A DNA stretch of 64,000 nt from Bacteroides nordii WAL 11050 = JCM 12987 (GTDB lineage: Bacteria; Bacteroidota; Bacteroidia; Bacteroidales; Bacteroidaceae). The DNA lies in NCBI GenBank assembly GCA_000613465.1, contig BAJA01000001.1, positions 186,001 through 250,000 on the forward strand, given 5' to 3'. The position numbers and the translations under genes were made by a program. Below are positions 10,461 to 21,163 of this stretch, piece after piece. Position 1 is the first letter of the stretch. Each line of letters begins with the position of its first letter. Under the pieces are notes generated by a model. The model was not told where the DNA came from and searched no databases. It saw only the letters and a program-made list of their open reading frames with translations.

Positions 10461-13110
10461 ATGGACAGAACATTACATGACGCGCAGAACGCCAAAAAAA
10501 TACTGCAAATCACAGCTGATACAATGATACTGGTAGATCAGGATGGGACTTGCGTAGACATTGATACACACAGTAATCTTTGGTTTCTGCAGGAAGAGAA
10601 ACTATTGGGAAAAAACATATTTGATTTATTGCCTCTGTATACCCGTCAGAAGCTGGTCCCGATTTTCCGGCAGGTTATAGACAAACAAAAAAAGTGTTAG
10701 CAAAAACTATAAATTAGAATTGGCAGAGGGAACGTATTACTTCAAATGTATCATGTATCCTTATGAGGATAAAGTACTTTGCCAATATCGGGATATCACG
10801 GCTCGAAGCAATGTGAAACTACAGCTGGAACGCACCAATCATGAATTAAGAGAGATTCAAAAGGCTGCCCAGATCGGACAATGGAAATACGTCAGTAAAG
10901 AACGGATGTTCTATTACTGGGGATACACAGGTATCCTCTGTGGAGAAGCACAACGCTCTATTCCAATCGAACGTTACTATGAGATGATAGTAGAGGAAGA
11001 CAAAAGTCTTTTTGCTAAGTGGCTGGAGAATAATGAGAAAGAAATGAATGAAAATAGCACAAGCTACCGCATTAACTATGATGGCGAAGTATATTATCTG
11101 AGAATACAAACGTACACCCGGGAAGAACTGTCCGATGGGACATTTTACATGGAAGGATATGTACAAAATGTGACGGATATACAACGCCATCGGAATGATA
11201 TAAATACGCTTACACATGCTATCAACAATGCCAAAGAAAGTATTTTTGCTGCCCGGAAAGATGGCACACTGATATTCGCCAACAGATTATTCAAAGAGAA
11301 TCACGGAATATCGGAAGAAGATAAATTAAACCTGTATAAGATCTATGAACTGGCCGGTGATATAAACACAGCCGAAGACTGGCAACAGAGGTATAAGCAA
11401 ATAAATGAAGGAGGTTACTGTAACTTCATCGCGTATCAGCCGATACCCGGTAACAAGAAGATATTAGCCTTTGAGGGAACAATGTATCACGTAACAAGTG
11501 ACGAAGGGGAAAGTAGCTACTGGTCATTCACACATGATATCACAGAACGCCTGCATTACGAATCGCAGATAAAACGCCTGAACAGTATCATGGATACCAC
11601 GATGGAAAATCTGCCGGCAGGCATTGTGGTCAAAGATGTAAATAGCGATTTCTGCTATATATACCGTAACCGGGAGTCATATAACCGGGATATGAGTTTT
11701 GAGAACGAAACCACAGGTATGACTGATTTTGACTACTATCCGCAGGAGGTGGCCGAGCAGAAGCGAAAAGAAGATATGGAGGTTGCTACCACCGGAAAAT
11801 GCAAACACTGGGTGACGGAAGAAAAAGATAAGAATGGAAATCTGATTATCCTGGATAAACAGAAGATAAAGGTAGAAGGGAAAGACTTTTCACCGGTTGT
11901 CATCAGTATTGAATGGGACATCACACAGTTGGAACTGATGAAGCGGGAGTTGATGATTTCTAAAGAAAAAGCAGAAACATCGGATAATATGAAGTCGGCT
12001 TTTCTGGCAAACATGAGTCACGAAATACGTACCCCACTAAATGCCATCGTAGGATTCTCACGCCTCATAGCAGAAAGTGAGAATGCTGACGAAAGACAAG
12101 AGTACTATACCATTGTAGATGCCAACAATGAACGGTTACTTCAACTGATCAATGAGATATTGGACTTATCAAAAATAGAATCGGGTATTGTAGAATTTAC
12201 TTATGCTCCTGTAAGGCTAAATGGATTATGTAAGGAGATTCATGATGCACATGTGTTTCGTACTCCGCAAGGTGTACAACTACTGTATGAACCTTCAAAT
12301 GAAACAACTATTATTGACTCTGACAAGAATCGTATCTTCCAGGTATTGTCCAATCTGATAGGAAATGCCTTAAAGTTTACAACAGAAGGGAGTATCAGTT
12401 ACGGATACCGACAAGAAGGAGAAAAGGTGATCTTCCATGTGACGGATACAGGAACAGGCATCGCAGCAGATAAAGTGAACAAAGTGTTTGAACGCTTTAT
12501 GAAACTGAATAATACGGCACAAGGAACGGGACTCGGCCTTTCTATCTGCAAGACAATCATTGAACGGCTGGGCGGAGAGATCTCCGTAACCTCAGAAATA
12601 GGAAAAGGAACAACATTCACTTTTTGGCTACCTGCAAAATTCAATGTGGAAACAGAACCATCTACACTGGCAAAAGAGTCTTTACCTACAAATACGGAAA
12701 ATAACACAGCTACCGTAGAATTACAACCCGGCAATGTAGATAAAGGAACAGACATGCCAACCATTCTCATTGCTGAAGATACGGACAGTAACTATGATCT
12801 GCTGAATGCAATACTGAAAAAGAATTATAATCTGACACGTGCACGAGATGGTATGGAAGTAGTAATGATGTTTGAAGAAGTAAAACCGGATCTAATATTA
12901 ATGGATATCAAAATGCCCAACCTGAATGGATTGGAGGCTACCAAGATCATTCGTGAACTATCTCCGGATGTACCTATCATCATGCAAAGTGCATTTGCTT
13001 ATGAATATGACAGGAATGCCGCTGCGGATGCAGGATGTACAGAGTTTATCCCAAAGCCGATAGCACAAGAGAAATTAAAAACAATTATAAAGAAATACTT
13101 AAAGAGCTGA
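10461..13110 (+). pseudogene. PAS-domain hybrid sensor histidine kinase, one frameshift
   Basis: The intended product is about 882 residues with no membrane segments: several N-terminal PAS-like sensor domains (VDQDGTCVDIDTHSN in the first), a HisKA dimerisation box (NMSHEIRTPLNAIVGF; phospho-His codon at 12019-12021), an HATPase domain (NLIGNALKFT, DTGTGIAADK, GTGLGLSICK) and a C-terminal receiver (LMDIKMPN; phospho-Asp codon at 12904-12906, Lys in FIPKPI). This is a cytoplasmic two-component hybrid kinase; its signal is unknown. The frame breaks in a run of seven A (about 10687-10693): with six A, reading passes through as KSVSKNYKLELAEG. An output partner is not obvious nearby. Confidence 0.85.
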
Positions 13111-13144
13111 CAATTGACAGTTGACAATTGTCAATTAAACAATT

Positions 13145-14218
13145 ATGGGAAAAAGAGCTGTATTCAAACTATTTTATTGCATATCAATTGTAATAACCTT
13201 TATACTGGCAGGTATAACTCTGGCAGGAGCTTTCTCCGGTTACGCATCTCCGGACAAATACATTGGCTTTGCCTTTATAGGCCTTGCATTGCCGGTATTA
13301 TTGCTGATAAATCTTATCTTACTTATCTATTGGACCACACGGCTCCGTATATGGTTACTTATCCCCCTTATCGCCATCCTTGGCAACTGGGCATACCTGA
13401 ACCGGATTATTCAGTTCTCTTCTCCGAATACAGCTAAAGCATCACTAACTCTCGCTACCTACAACGTAGATGCTTTTAATGGAGATCAGACCGGATATTC
13501 CTGTAAAGAGATAGCCCGCTTCATGGAGGAACAAGGTGCAGATATCCTGTGTATGCAGGAATTTGGCAGTAACCGTGAGTTCAATGAGGATAGTGTAAAG
13601 CAGGTCCTTTCTGCATGGCCCTACTATTCTATACCCAAACCAACAGACGGAACGTCCATTTTGCAAGTAGCTCTGTTCAGCAAGTATCCCATCCAAAATA
13701 CTGTACTTATCACGCATCCGGACAGCAGAAATTGTAGTATGCAATGCGATATCAATGTGAATGGAAAAACAATCCGTATCTTCAATAACCATCTCCAGAC
13801 AACAGAGGTGAGCAGTAACAAACGTATTTTAGAAAAAGAACTCGCTACAGAGAATACCACTGGTACTGAAAATGCAATTCATAAACTGGCAGCAGGACTG
13901 GAAGAGAATTTTGTGAAACGTGCTGCTCAAGCAGCAAAACTGCATAGGATGATAACCGCTTCCCCCTACCCTACACTGGTATGCGGTGACTTCAACTCAC
14001 TGCCTTCATCCTATACATATCGCACCATGAAAGGCGATAAACTAAAAGATGGCTTTCAAACCTGTGGACATGGATATATGTACACTTTCCGCTATTTCAA
14101 GAAACTGTTGAGGATTGACTATATCCTACACACAAAAGACTTTGAAGGGTTGGATTATTTCTCTCCGGAAGTGGATTATAGCGATCATAAACCAGTGTTG
14201 ATGAGAATGAAGATATAA
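13145..14218 (+). CDS. membrane-anchored endonuclease/exonuclease/phosphatase family protein
   Basis: The 357-residue protein has three N-terminal membrane helices (about residues 10-32, 40-62, 66-86), then an EEP (DNase I-like) domain facing the periplasm. The family catalytic landmarks are present: TYNVDAF, MQEFG (metal Glu), NNHLQTTE, GDFNSLPSS (Asp-Asn), RIDYIL and YSDHKPVL (final Asp-His). The family hydrolyses phosphodiester or phosphate bonds in nucleic acids, sphingolipids or inositol phosphates; the real substrate is unknown. A short palindromic tract (CAATTGTCAATT type, 13108-13143) lies just upstream, and a strong terminator follows the stop. Confidence 0.85.
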   Translation: MGKRAVFKLFYCISIVITFILAGITLAGAFSGYASPDKYIGFAFIGLALPVLLLINLILLIYWTTRLRIWLLIPLIAILGNWAYLNRIIQFSSPNTAKASLTLATYNVDAFNGDQTGYSCKEIARFMEEQGADILCMQEFGSNREFNEDSVKQVLSAWPYYSIPKPTDGTSILQVALFSKYPIQNTVLITHPDSRNCSMQCDINVNGKTIRIFNNHLQTTEVSSNKRILEKELATENTTGTENAIHKLAAGLEENFVKRAAQAAKLHRMITASPYPTLVCGDFNSLPSSYTYRTMKGDKLKDGFQTCGHGYMYTFRYFKKLLRIDYILHTKDFEGLDYFSPEVDYSDHKPVLMRMKI

Positions 14219-14267
14219 AAAAGTACAGAGTTGTCCGTTTCCGATAACAACCCTGTACTTTTTTTTA
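14217..14267. terminator. bidirectional rho-independent terminator
   Basis: AAGTACAG (14221-14228) plus GTTGT (14230-14234) pair with ACAAC (14247-14251) plus CTGTACTT (14253-14260). Runs of A before and T after the stem allow termination in both directions, as needed between the convergent phosphatase-like gene and the lipoprotein gene. Confidence 0.85.
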
Positions 14268-14282
14268 GAAGGCTAATCGATT

Positions 14283-16198
14283 TTATTCAACCTTTACAAC
14301 ATCACCTACATGTATAAAGTTTGAACCATCATAATTAAACTGCATAGTATAGTTATTTCTTGTACCAGATTCTGCAGGATTAAGATACACTGAGAATGTT
14401 ACATAATAATCCAATGTAATACCATCTATATCACTCTTTGCATCGGGATACATCCCCTTAAGCATAATACATAAACCTTCGGCAGCACGTTTAAACATAA
14501 AGGCAGCTTGTTCTTCGACATCTGTAATTTTTGCTAATTCAGGATCTTTACCATATCTATCCACACGGTCAGAAACTTTAAAGTTAAAATTACCTTGATA
14601 TTCGCTTGCACCATAATAGTATTCAGCTGTACCATAACTATCTACATAAGTAGAATTGGTTTCTTTCACATAGTCAACAATACGTTGCAAATTACCATCA
14701 CCTTTAGATATCACATAATAGATAGAAGGATCGTAGATCCATTTTCCATTACCAACATTCACAAATTGCGAAGTAATATCAACCACTGCTGTATTTTTGG
14801 CCCATACTTTATCACTACCCAGCTTATATTCAGCAGCTTCAGCTACAACAGTTTTACTTCCACTATCGTAATTTTTATAAACAAGGGTCTTTACGTCACC
14901 TATCTGTGCATAAGGTAACATTTTAGCCAAATATGCTGGTAGATAATTCTCTGGTAACTTAGAAGACCCAAAATCTGTTATCCCCATAGCAGCATAATCT
15001 TCTGGTGTCAATATAAGTACATCCTTTTTGTTAAACGGTTTCCAATCTACACCATCAAACTGATACATAGCATTAAATGGCTTTTCATGCGTAGGGGCCA
15101 TACGAGTAGTGGAGATAGAAACATTATCAAGCTGATAAGTGGAAGTAATCGTAGCAGAGCCTACATACTTAAATGCAATATATAATCCTTTGCCTGCATA
15201 TTTACTCAGATCAGCCATCCCAGGTGAATACCATTCAGTGTAGTTGTTACCTGCATTCTGAAATTTGAAAGCAGAGGTAATATCTTCCCAGTCCTCATCT
15301 TTTAAATTGGCAGTTCCGTCATAAGTAGTAGAAACCATCACATGTAAAGCGTCGCCTACATGGTAGCCAATCTTTGCATCGAAAGTCAAAGATGCACCAT
15401 CAACGATGTTTGTTTTAGGACCAACTAACCAAGATACATTATCTCCGGTAGCACCAAAAGCAGAACATTGTACGTAACGATTATCATTGTAAAACTTACC
15501 AACCCAATTTTTAGTACCAGATGCATTTATTACCTGCCAACCTTCTACATTACCGTTGATTGTACCCGTAGCTTTACTATCGTGAACATCCAATGATTCA
15601 AATTCTTGTTGATACAGATCATCTCCAACTTCAATTGTAGGTTCTTCGGTATCGTATTTATAATCAACCAATACTAAGTCTCCCTTCTTTGCATTTGTTT
15701 TAACATTAGTCAATACTTTAGGAAGATACTCAACAGGAGATTTTTTTGGAGTCAGAAAGTTCACTACAGTTTCATCACCCCATACAAAAGCATAAGCATC
15801 ATCTTTCAGTTCATAAGTTTCTGTTTTAGACATCTCAAGAACCGTTTCAGGCAATGCATCCTGATAGGCATATGTAACTTTTACAGTTGATTTCTTACCC
15901 CAATCAGCATATGATTTGGCAAGAAGCGCTGGAATATAATCCTCTGCTTTTACTAATTCATTCAATGTATTAGTAGATTTAACTGCATTTGCAGCAGCTT
16001 TCTTTTCTGCCGTAATATTTTCTTCAGCAAGCACAAGTTTACTTATACTTGTATAATCGGCTGCAACCAATGTATATTCTCCAGACTTGACTACAGGACT
16101 TGACTTTCATCAATTTCATTATAGATGTCATTCATCGGATCACAGGCTACCAATCCCAACAAAAGAAAGGCACCCAAGATTGTATGTTTTTTATTCAT
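14283..16198 (-). pseudogene. repeat-containing choice-of-anchor-J type lipoprotein, frameshifted near start
   Basis: From ATG at 16198 the product has a signal with lipobox LVAC (Cys19), then the frame breaks at about 16098-16106 and resumes as VVKSGEYTLVAADYTSISK. The full protein would be about 638 residues. It has three copies of a module of the form Y-(I/L)-P-x2-L-(x)n-G/K-x-V-x-V-x-Y-x-Y (YIPALLAKSY, YLPKVLTNVK, YLPAYLAKML) and a central beta-sandwich (about residues 160-300 of the mature region, SLTFDAKIGYHVGDAL) like 'choice-of-anchor J'/MAM-type carbohydrate-recognition domains. It lies 32 bp after a TonB receptor gene in the same direction, so it is probably the receptor's surface partner. 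Ligand unknown. Confidence 0.7.
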
Positions 16199-16230
16199 AA
16201 TCATCTTTATAACTATTAATATTTAAAATC

Positions 16231-18818
16231 TTAAAAGTTTACTCTAAAACCAGTAGACCATGTTCTTCCAAAGCCATAGAATACCAATGCAGTCTTCATA
16301 TCATGCTTATCACCATCTTTTGCATCAGCAATATATTCAACGTCAGTCAGATTATTTACGTTCGCATACATAGTGGCAGAAACACCTTTTACTATCTCAA
16401 AACGATAACTCAGTCCAAGATCAATGGTGTAATAATTAGGAAGTTTCCATGAGTCAACTCCAGTATCTTTAGGATTTGTCCGATTTTGAGGATCAAAATC
16501 TGCAAAATTCTTACCTGCAAAGTTATAAACAGCATTCAATTTCAACCCTTTTACCATCTCCCAAGTAGCCCCTAAAGAAGCTGTCATCTGAGCAGAATTA
16601 CCAACATGTACATTTTTTATATATGCACTTTCCTCCTTTCCAATAGGATTCTGTGCTTCATCATATAACTGAAAATGCACATCATCTGCCCAAGTCCAAT
16701 CCCCCCATGAGAACATACCTCTTATATCAAGACTAGAACAAGGCTTATAAGTAGCTTCCAATTCAATACCTGCATGAATAGCATCAACACCAGTTATATT
16801 GATTTTCTCATTATTAATGGTTCTTGACATTGATTTGTCCATCCACTTTGTATAATATCCATTCAGTGTTACATTGAAATATTCATTATTAAACCCATAT
16901 CCTAATTCAAATGTACCAATCTTTTCATATGAAACACCTTTTACAGGTAAAATATTATAATTGGCAAAAACAGCATTCATAAATGGTGCACGAGTAAAAT
17001 AACCTCCATTTACAAAAACATTATGGTTTTCATTAAATTTGTAGTTAAAACCAGCTTTTGTGCTCCACGGAAGGAAAGTTTTAGCTTCAGATACTGTTTT
17101 ACCATCAATAGGAGCTCCTCCCGGATTATGATATTTATAAACCTCTCCCGTTAAGGAAGCTGACAAAAAAGCAGACCATTTTTCAGTATTATATTCACCT
17201 TGTGCAAAAACTCCAGCCCAAAATATTTCACCTATATTATCATAATTAATCTTATCGCCAACTTTCAATACAGCATTTGCAGGACGATAATACAGTTTCT
17301 TACTTGCTGATTGATTTTCCAAAAAATAATCTCCTCCCAAAAGATTATCAATTATTTCTGTGTGGTATCCTTTATAATAACGTCCATCAAACCTGCAGTT
17401 AAAGTAATTTTTTCAGTCAAATCATTTCTATATGAAGAAAGCAAACCATACCAGTCATGAGAATTTACAACATTAGTAAAAGCCACCTGAGAACCATGTT
17501 CAGACTCTGCATTAGCTTTCAATACAGCATCATAATCAAATAATCCATCCGGAGTCAGCATAGCACCTGCCTGCGGACGTCCTGTATTATAGTCGATAGT
17601 CAGCCAATTAGTCTTATTCCCAGCTACTCTGCGCCCGCCCCCACGTGCTAAAGAAGCATAAGCGGAAGTAGTCAACGAAGAATTAGCATTAATAGTCCAA
17701 TAATGATTCAATGAAACTTGTGGTTTGTGGTAGTAATTATATCCGTATCCAGCGCCAGTTAACGCTCCATTCAGATAGCCATAACCATTACTATAACGTC
17801 CACCATCCGGACTATTTTTATAATCTTCAATATAGTGCTTCGTTGCACGTTGATTGTGCCATTGAGGAGCACCAAAAGCAGTTAAAGAAAGTTTATGGCT
17901 ATCATTTATTTTCTTTGAAATATTTCCAAAGTAGGTCCAGCCTTCATAATTTGTCCCTCTAATATAACCATCACCTGTATTTAAAGCCCCAGAGAAGGTA
18001 AATGCCCAACCATTGTCAAGCATTCCTGTAGACAGTGTTACCGCATATTTACGATATCCATCATTGCCAACACCTACATATGCCGAACCTCCCTTTTTAC
18101 TCTCAGTACTTTTAGTTACCATATTCATAGTACCTCCCACTGAAGATATACCTAACTTTGAAGCACCTAATCCACGTTGTACCTGGATAAACTGAGTAAC
18201 ATCTGACAAACCTGACCAATTAGACCAATATACTTTTCCATTTTCCATACCGTTAATAGGTACTCCATTTATCAAAACGCCAAGGTTAGATGAATCAAAC
18301 CCACGCACATTAATACGAGAGTCTCCATATCCACCACTATCTCTGGTTACATATACGGAGGGAGTAGATTTCAACAATTCCGGAAATTCCTGATTACTCA
18401 ACATCTCTTCAATAGTTCCTAACTTAATATTAGAGATAGGTACTGGAGTCTGTCTATCTGAACGAATAATGGAAGCAATAACACTAACCTCGTCAAGTCC
18501 AACTGCATCGGTTTCCATTTTTACAACTCCTAAATTGACAACTCCGGAGTGATTAATTTTCTTTTCTACATCCAAATAACCGATATACTTAAATAGCAAA
18601 ACGGCTTTTAGAGTTTTCAACTCTATTGTAAAATTACCGTTAACGTCAGTCACACTACCTTGTGTAGTACCAACAACTGTTACGGCTGCCCCAATCAATG
18701 GGTCACCGGTTTCAGCATCAACAACTTGACCTTTCACTGTAGTCTGTGCAAAGGCAGTAGCAGCAGAGCAAACTGTCAGTATTGCAACCAGCAGGAAATG
18801 AATTAGATGTCTTCTCAT
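16231..18818 (-). pseudogene. TonB-dependent outer-membrane receptor, frameshifted
   Basis: The N-terminus has a Sec signal (LLVAILTVCSAATAFAQ), a CarboxypepD-like domain (VKGQVVDAETGDPLIGAAV, typical of SusC-like receptors) and a plug domain (INVRGFDSSNLGVLINGVPI). The rest is a beta-barrel ending in an aromatic strand (STGFRVNF). The frame breaks near 17388-17392; one extra base in AGGTTTGATGG restores GLDGRYYKGYHTEIIDNLLGGDYF. About 862 residues would result, the family norm. The reverse-strand -7 box TATATTTG at 18872-18879 fits its promoter. It should import an oligomer or chelate together with the downstream lipoprotein. Confidence 0.85.
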
Positions 18819-18871
18819 AAATTCTGTTTGTTAGTTAATAGAATTTGTTAATTAATAAATGTTTTGAAGTG

Positions 18872-18879
18872 CAAATATA
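18872..18879 (-). promoter_or_regulatory. -7 promoter element of the TonB receptor operon
   Basis: Reverse strand TATATTTG matches the Bacteroides TAnnTTTG box, leaving a leader of about 47 nt to the start codon at 18818. No clear -33 TTTG was found at the usual spacing. Confidence 0.4.
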
Positions 18880-18960
18880 ATTAATAAGATTTAAAATCAC
18901 ATTACATTTTCATGTCGATTTTTAAGAGTAACAAACATTTTATTGCATTATAAAACACGA

Positions 18961-19023
18961 GAAGCTCCGCAGTAAAACTACGGAGCTTCCCATTTGAAAC
19001 TGAAAGCTTTAGAAAGCTTTCAG
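18961..19023 (-). terminator. tandem hairpins after the ABC-F gene
   Basis: GAAGCTCCG (18961-18969) pairs with CGGAGCTTC (18981-18989), extended by AGT/ACT inside. A second perfect stem, CTGAAAGCTTT (19000-19010) with AAAGCTTTCAG (19013-19023), lies between it and the stop at 19037. The first is the likely terminator for leftward transcription, though the following T-tract is weak. Confidence 0.6.
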
Positions 19024-19036
19024 AATATCATAAATA

Positions 19037-20731
19037 TCAGTCATTAACGAGCTTTCTATAACGAACACGTTTGGGTTCTTCATTACCTAATCGCTTCTGT
19101 TTATTCTCTTCATACTCCGAATATGAGCCTTCAAAATAGAACACATTTGAATCTCCTTCAAAAGCAAGAATGTGAGTACAGATACGGTCGAGGAACCAAC
19201 GGTCATGCGAAATAACAACGGCACATCCTGCAAAGTCTTCAAGGCCTTCTTCAAGTGCACGAAGCGTATTCACATCAATATCATTGGTAGGTTCATCAAG
19301 AAGAAGTACATTACCCTCTTCTTTCAATGCAATAGCAAGGTGCAAACGATTACGCTCACCACCTGAAAGCATTCCACAAAGTTTTTCCTGATCGGCACCG
19401 GAGAAATTAAAACGTGAAAGATAAGCACGTGCATTGATATCACGCCCACCCATACGAATCAATTCCGTACCACCGGAAATAACCTGGTAAACGGTCTTAT
19501 TAGGATCAATATCTTTATGTTGCTGATCTACATAGGCTACCTTTACAGTCTCTCCTACTTCAAACTCACCTTTATCCACGGCATCAAGCCCCATTATCAG
19601 ACGGAAAAGGGTGGTCTTACCTGCACCATTAGGACCGATAATACCTACAATACCATTAGGAGGAAGCATGAAATTAAGATCATCAAAGAGTAACTTATCA
19701 CCATAAGCCTTAGCCACATGTTTGGCTTCGATCACCTTATTTCCCAAACGAGGACCATTGGGAATAAATATCTCAAGTTTCTCTTCTTTCTCTTTTACAT
19801 CCTCATTCAGCAGCTTATCATAAGAATTCAGACGAGCTTTACCTTTAGCCTGACGGGCTTTAGGAGCCATACGTACCCAATCCAGCTCACGCTCAAGTGT
19901 TTTACGACGTTTGCTTGCAGTCTTCTCTTCCATCTCCATACGTTTGGTCTTCTGTTCAAGCCAGCTAGAGTAGTTACCTTTCCAAGGAATACCTTCACCA
20001 CGGTCCAATTCAAGAATCCATCCGGCTACATGATCAAGGAAGTAACGGTCATGCGTTACGGCAATTACCGTACCCTCATATTGTTGCAAGTGCTGTTCAA
20101 GCCAATCGATAGACTCAGCATCAAGGTGGTTGGTAGGCTCATCAAGGAGAAGGATATCTGGCTTCTGTAGCAACAGACGACAAAGTGCTACACGACGGCG
20201 TTCACCACCTGACAGATTTTCCACTAATTGATCTTCTGGGGGACAACGAAGAGCATCCATAGCACGTTCCAACTTACTATCCAGATTCCAGGCATCAGTA
20301 GCATCAATAATATCCTGTAATTCTCCCTGACGGGCAAAGAGCAGATCCATTTTATCCTGGTCTTCATAATACTCAGGCAAACCAAACTTCTGGTTGATCT
20401 CTTCATATTCGTTCAGCGCATCAACAATGGGTTGTACCCCTTCCATTACGATTTCTTTCACCGTTTTCGTATTATCCAGATAAGGTTCCTGAGCCAGATA
20501 ACCAACCGAATACCCCGGTGAAAAGACTACTTCACCTTGATAGGATTTTTCCAGTCCGGCAATAATCTTCAGCAAAGTCGATTTACCCGATCCATTGAGA
20601 CCAATGATACCAATCTTTGCTCCATAGAAAAAGGATAGGTAAATATTTTTTAATACCTGTTTATTATTCTGGAAGGATTTACTCACTCCCACCATTGAGA
20701 AAATAATCTTTTTATCGTCTACTGTTGCCAT
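19037..20731 (-). CDS. ettA: ABC-F ATPase, energy-dependent translational throttle protein EttA-like
   Basis: Two ABC cassettes without membrane segments: first Walker A GLNGSGKST, signature LSGGERRR, Walker B DEPTNHLD; second GPNGAGKTT, LSGGERNR, DEPTNDID. The linker between them is rich in Lys/Glu, as the ABC-F P-site tRNA-interaction motif. EttA-type proteins bind the ribosomal E site and gate the first peptide bond by ATP/ADP ratio. ATG at 20731 is chosen because an earlier Met at 20767 would lie on the -7 promoter element (20765-20772). The product is 564 residues, the EttA length. It is divergent from tRNA-Lys and is chromosomal backbone. Confidence 0.9.
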   Translation of the reverse strand: MATVDDKKIIFSMVGVSKSFQNNKQVLKNIYLSFFYGAKIGIIGLNGSGKSTLLKIIAGLEKSYQGEVVFSPGYSVGYLAQEPYLDNTKTVKEIVMEGVQPIVDALNEYEEINQKFGLPEYYEDQDKMDLLFARQGELQDIIDATDAWNLDSKLERAMDALRCPPEDQLVENLSGGERRRVALCRLLLQKPDILLLDEPTNHLDAESIDWLEQHLQQYEGTVIAVTHDRYFLDHVAGWILELDRGEGIPWKGNYSSWLEQKTKRMEMEEKTASKRRKTLERELDWVRMAPKARQAKGKARLNSYDKLLNEDVKEKEEKLEIFIPNGPRLGNKVIEAKHVAKAYGDKLLFDDLNFMLPPNGIVGIIGPNGAGKTTLFRLIMGLDAVDKGEFEVGETVKVAYVDQQHKDIDPNKTVYQVISGGTELIRMGGRDINARAYLSRFNFSGADQEKLCGMLSGGERNRLHLAIALKEEGNVLLLDEPTNDIDVNTLRALEEGLEDFAGCAVVISHDRWFLDRICTHILAFEGDSNVFYFEGSYSEYEENKQKRLGNEEPKRVRYRKLVND

Positions 20732-20764
20732 ATTATATAATAATGTGTAAAATGTAATTTGGTA

Positions 20765-20772
20765 CAAAGATA
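20765..20772 (-). promoter_or_regulatory. -7 promoter element of the ettA-like gene
   Basis: Reverse strand TATCTTTG, an exact Bacteroides -7 box. It gives a leader of about 26 nt before ATG 20731 and so decides the start choice of the gene. Confidence 0.5.
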
Positions 20773-20792
20773 AGAAAAAATATTAGATTTCC

Positions 20793-20823
20793 TTTGGCAG
20801 TTAAAAAAATCCCTCTATCTTTG
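20793..20823 (+). promoter_or_regulatory. promoter of tRNA-Lys
   Basis: TTTG (20793-20796), a 19-base spacer and TATCTTTG (20816-20823) match the Bacteroides primary sigma-factor consensus exactly. Transcription would start just before the tRNA at 20849. Confidence 0.8.
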
Positions 20824-20848
20824 CACCCGCTTAACAGCAATAAGGATT

Positions 20849-20921
20849 GATTCGCTAGCTCAGCAGGTAGAGCACAACACTTTTAATGTTGGGGTCCTGG
20901 GTTCGAGCCCCAGGCGGATCA
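20849..20921 (+). tRNA. tRNA-Lys (anticodon UUU)
   Basis: 73 nt without encoded CCA. Acceptor stem GATTCGC/GCGGATC closes with a T-G wobble; the anticodon stem CAACA/TGTTG holds loop CTTTTAA with anticodon TTT; the T-arm has GGTTCGAGCCC. It reads lysine codons AAA/AAG. Its last 13 bases plus the next C (20909-20922) are repeated at 50709-50722, showing that it is the integration target of the mobile element that follows. Confidence 0.95.
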
Positions 20922-20922
20922 C
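20909..20922 (+). other. attL: attL core, left end of integrated element
   Basis: CCCAGGCGGATCAC covers the 3' end of tRNA-Lys and one following base. The same 14 bp recurs at 50709-50722 in the same orientation. A tyrosine integrase starts 240 bp inside. This is the usual arrangement of tRNA-targeting elements, which regenerate the tRNA 3' end on insertion. Confidence 0.88.
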
Positions 20923-20945
20923 TGAAAACAAAAGAAAAATCAAGC

Positions 20946-20984
20946 AAATCCCTGATAATCAGACATTATCAGGGATTTCTTTTT
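20946..20984 (+). terminator. rho-independent terminator just inside attL
   Basis: AAATCCCTGATAAT (20946-20959) pairs perfectly with ATTATCAGGGATTT (20965-20978), followed by CTTTTTT. It would end tRNA-Lys transcription and insulate the integrase from it. The chromosomal terminator lies beyond attR, so the element brought a replacement. Confidence 0.85.
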
Positions 20985-21030
20985 TCTGGCAGATAGCAGA
21001 AAATAGCCGTTTCAAGCATATTGTTGGTGT

Positions 21031-21076
21031 GCAAATCGTGGTACATAAATCAGGCTGAAAAAAGTCCCACGATTTA
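21031..21076. repeat. left-end TAAATCGTGGG-type repeats, putative integrase arm sites
   Basis: CAAATCGTGG (21032-21041), TAAATCAGG (21046-21054) and the inverted CCCACGATTTA (21066-21076) are copies of one motif, TAAATCGTGGG. The same motif recurs near the right end (50405-50415, 50442-50453, 50636-50646). Short repeated motifs at both ends of a tyrosine-integrase element usually bind the integrase N-terminal (arm-binding) domain. Confidence 0.6.
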
Positions 21077-21163
21077 GCTTCTTTCTCACTGATTCATAGC
21101 ATTTTGCATGGTCGTACTTTGGAAGAGAATACATAGTTTTGTAACTCTAAAAACGATGTAAAA

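Noticed and set aside
13108-13143. Strong terminator between kinase and phosphatase-like gene
   Set aside because: The CAATTGTCAATT tract is palindromic but AT-rich, with no T-run after a stable stem; more likely a common intergenic repeat.
20849-20921. A second tRNA at attR (50640-50722)
   Set aside because: Only the last 14 bases match tRNA-Lys; no D-arm or anticodon arm precedes them.
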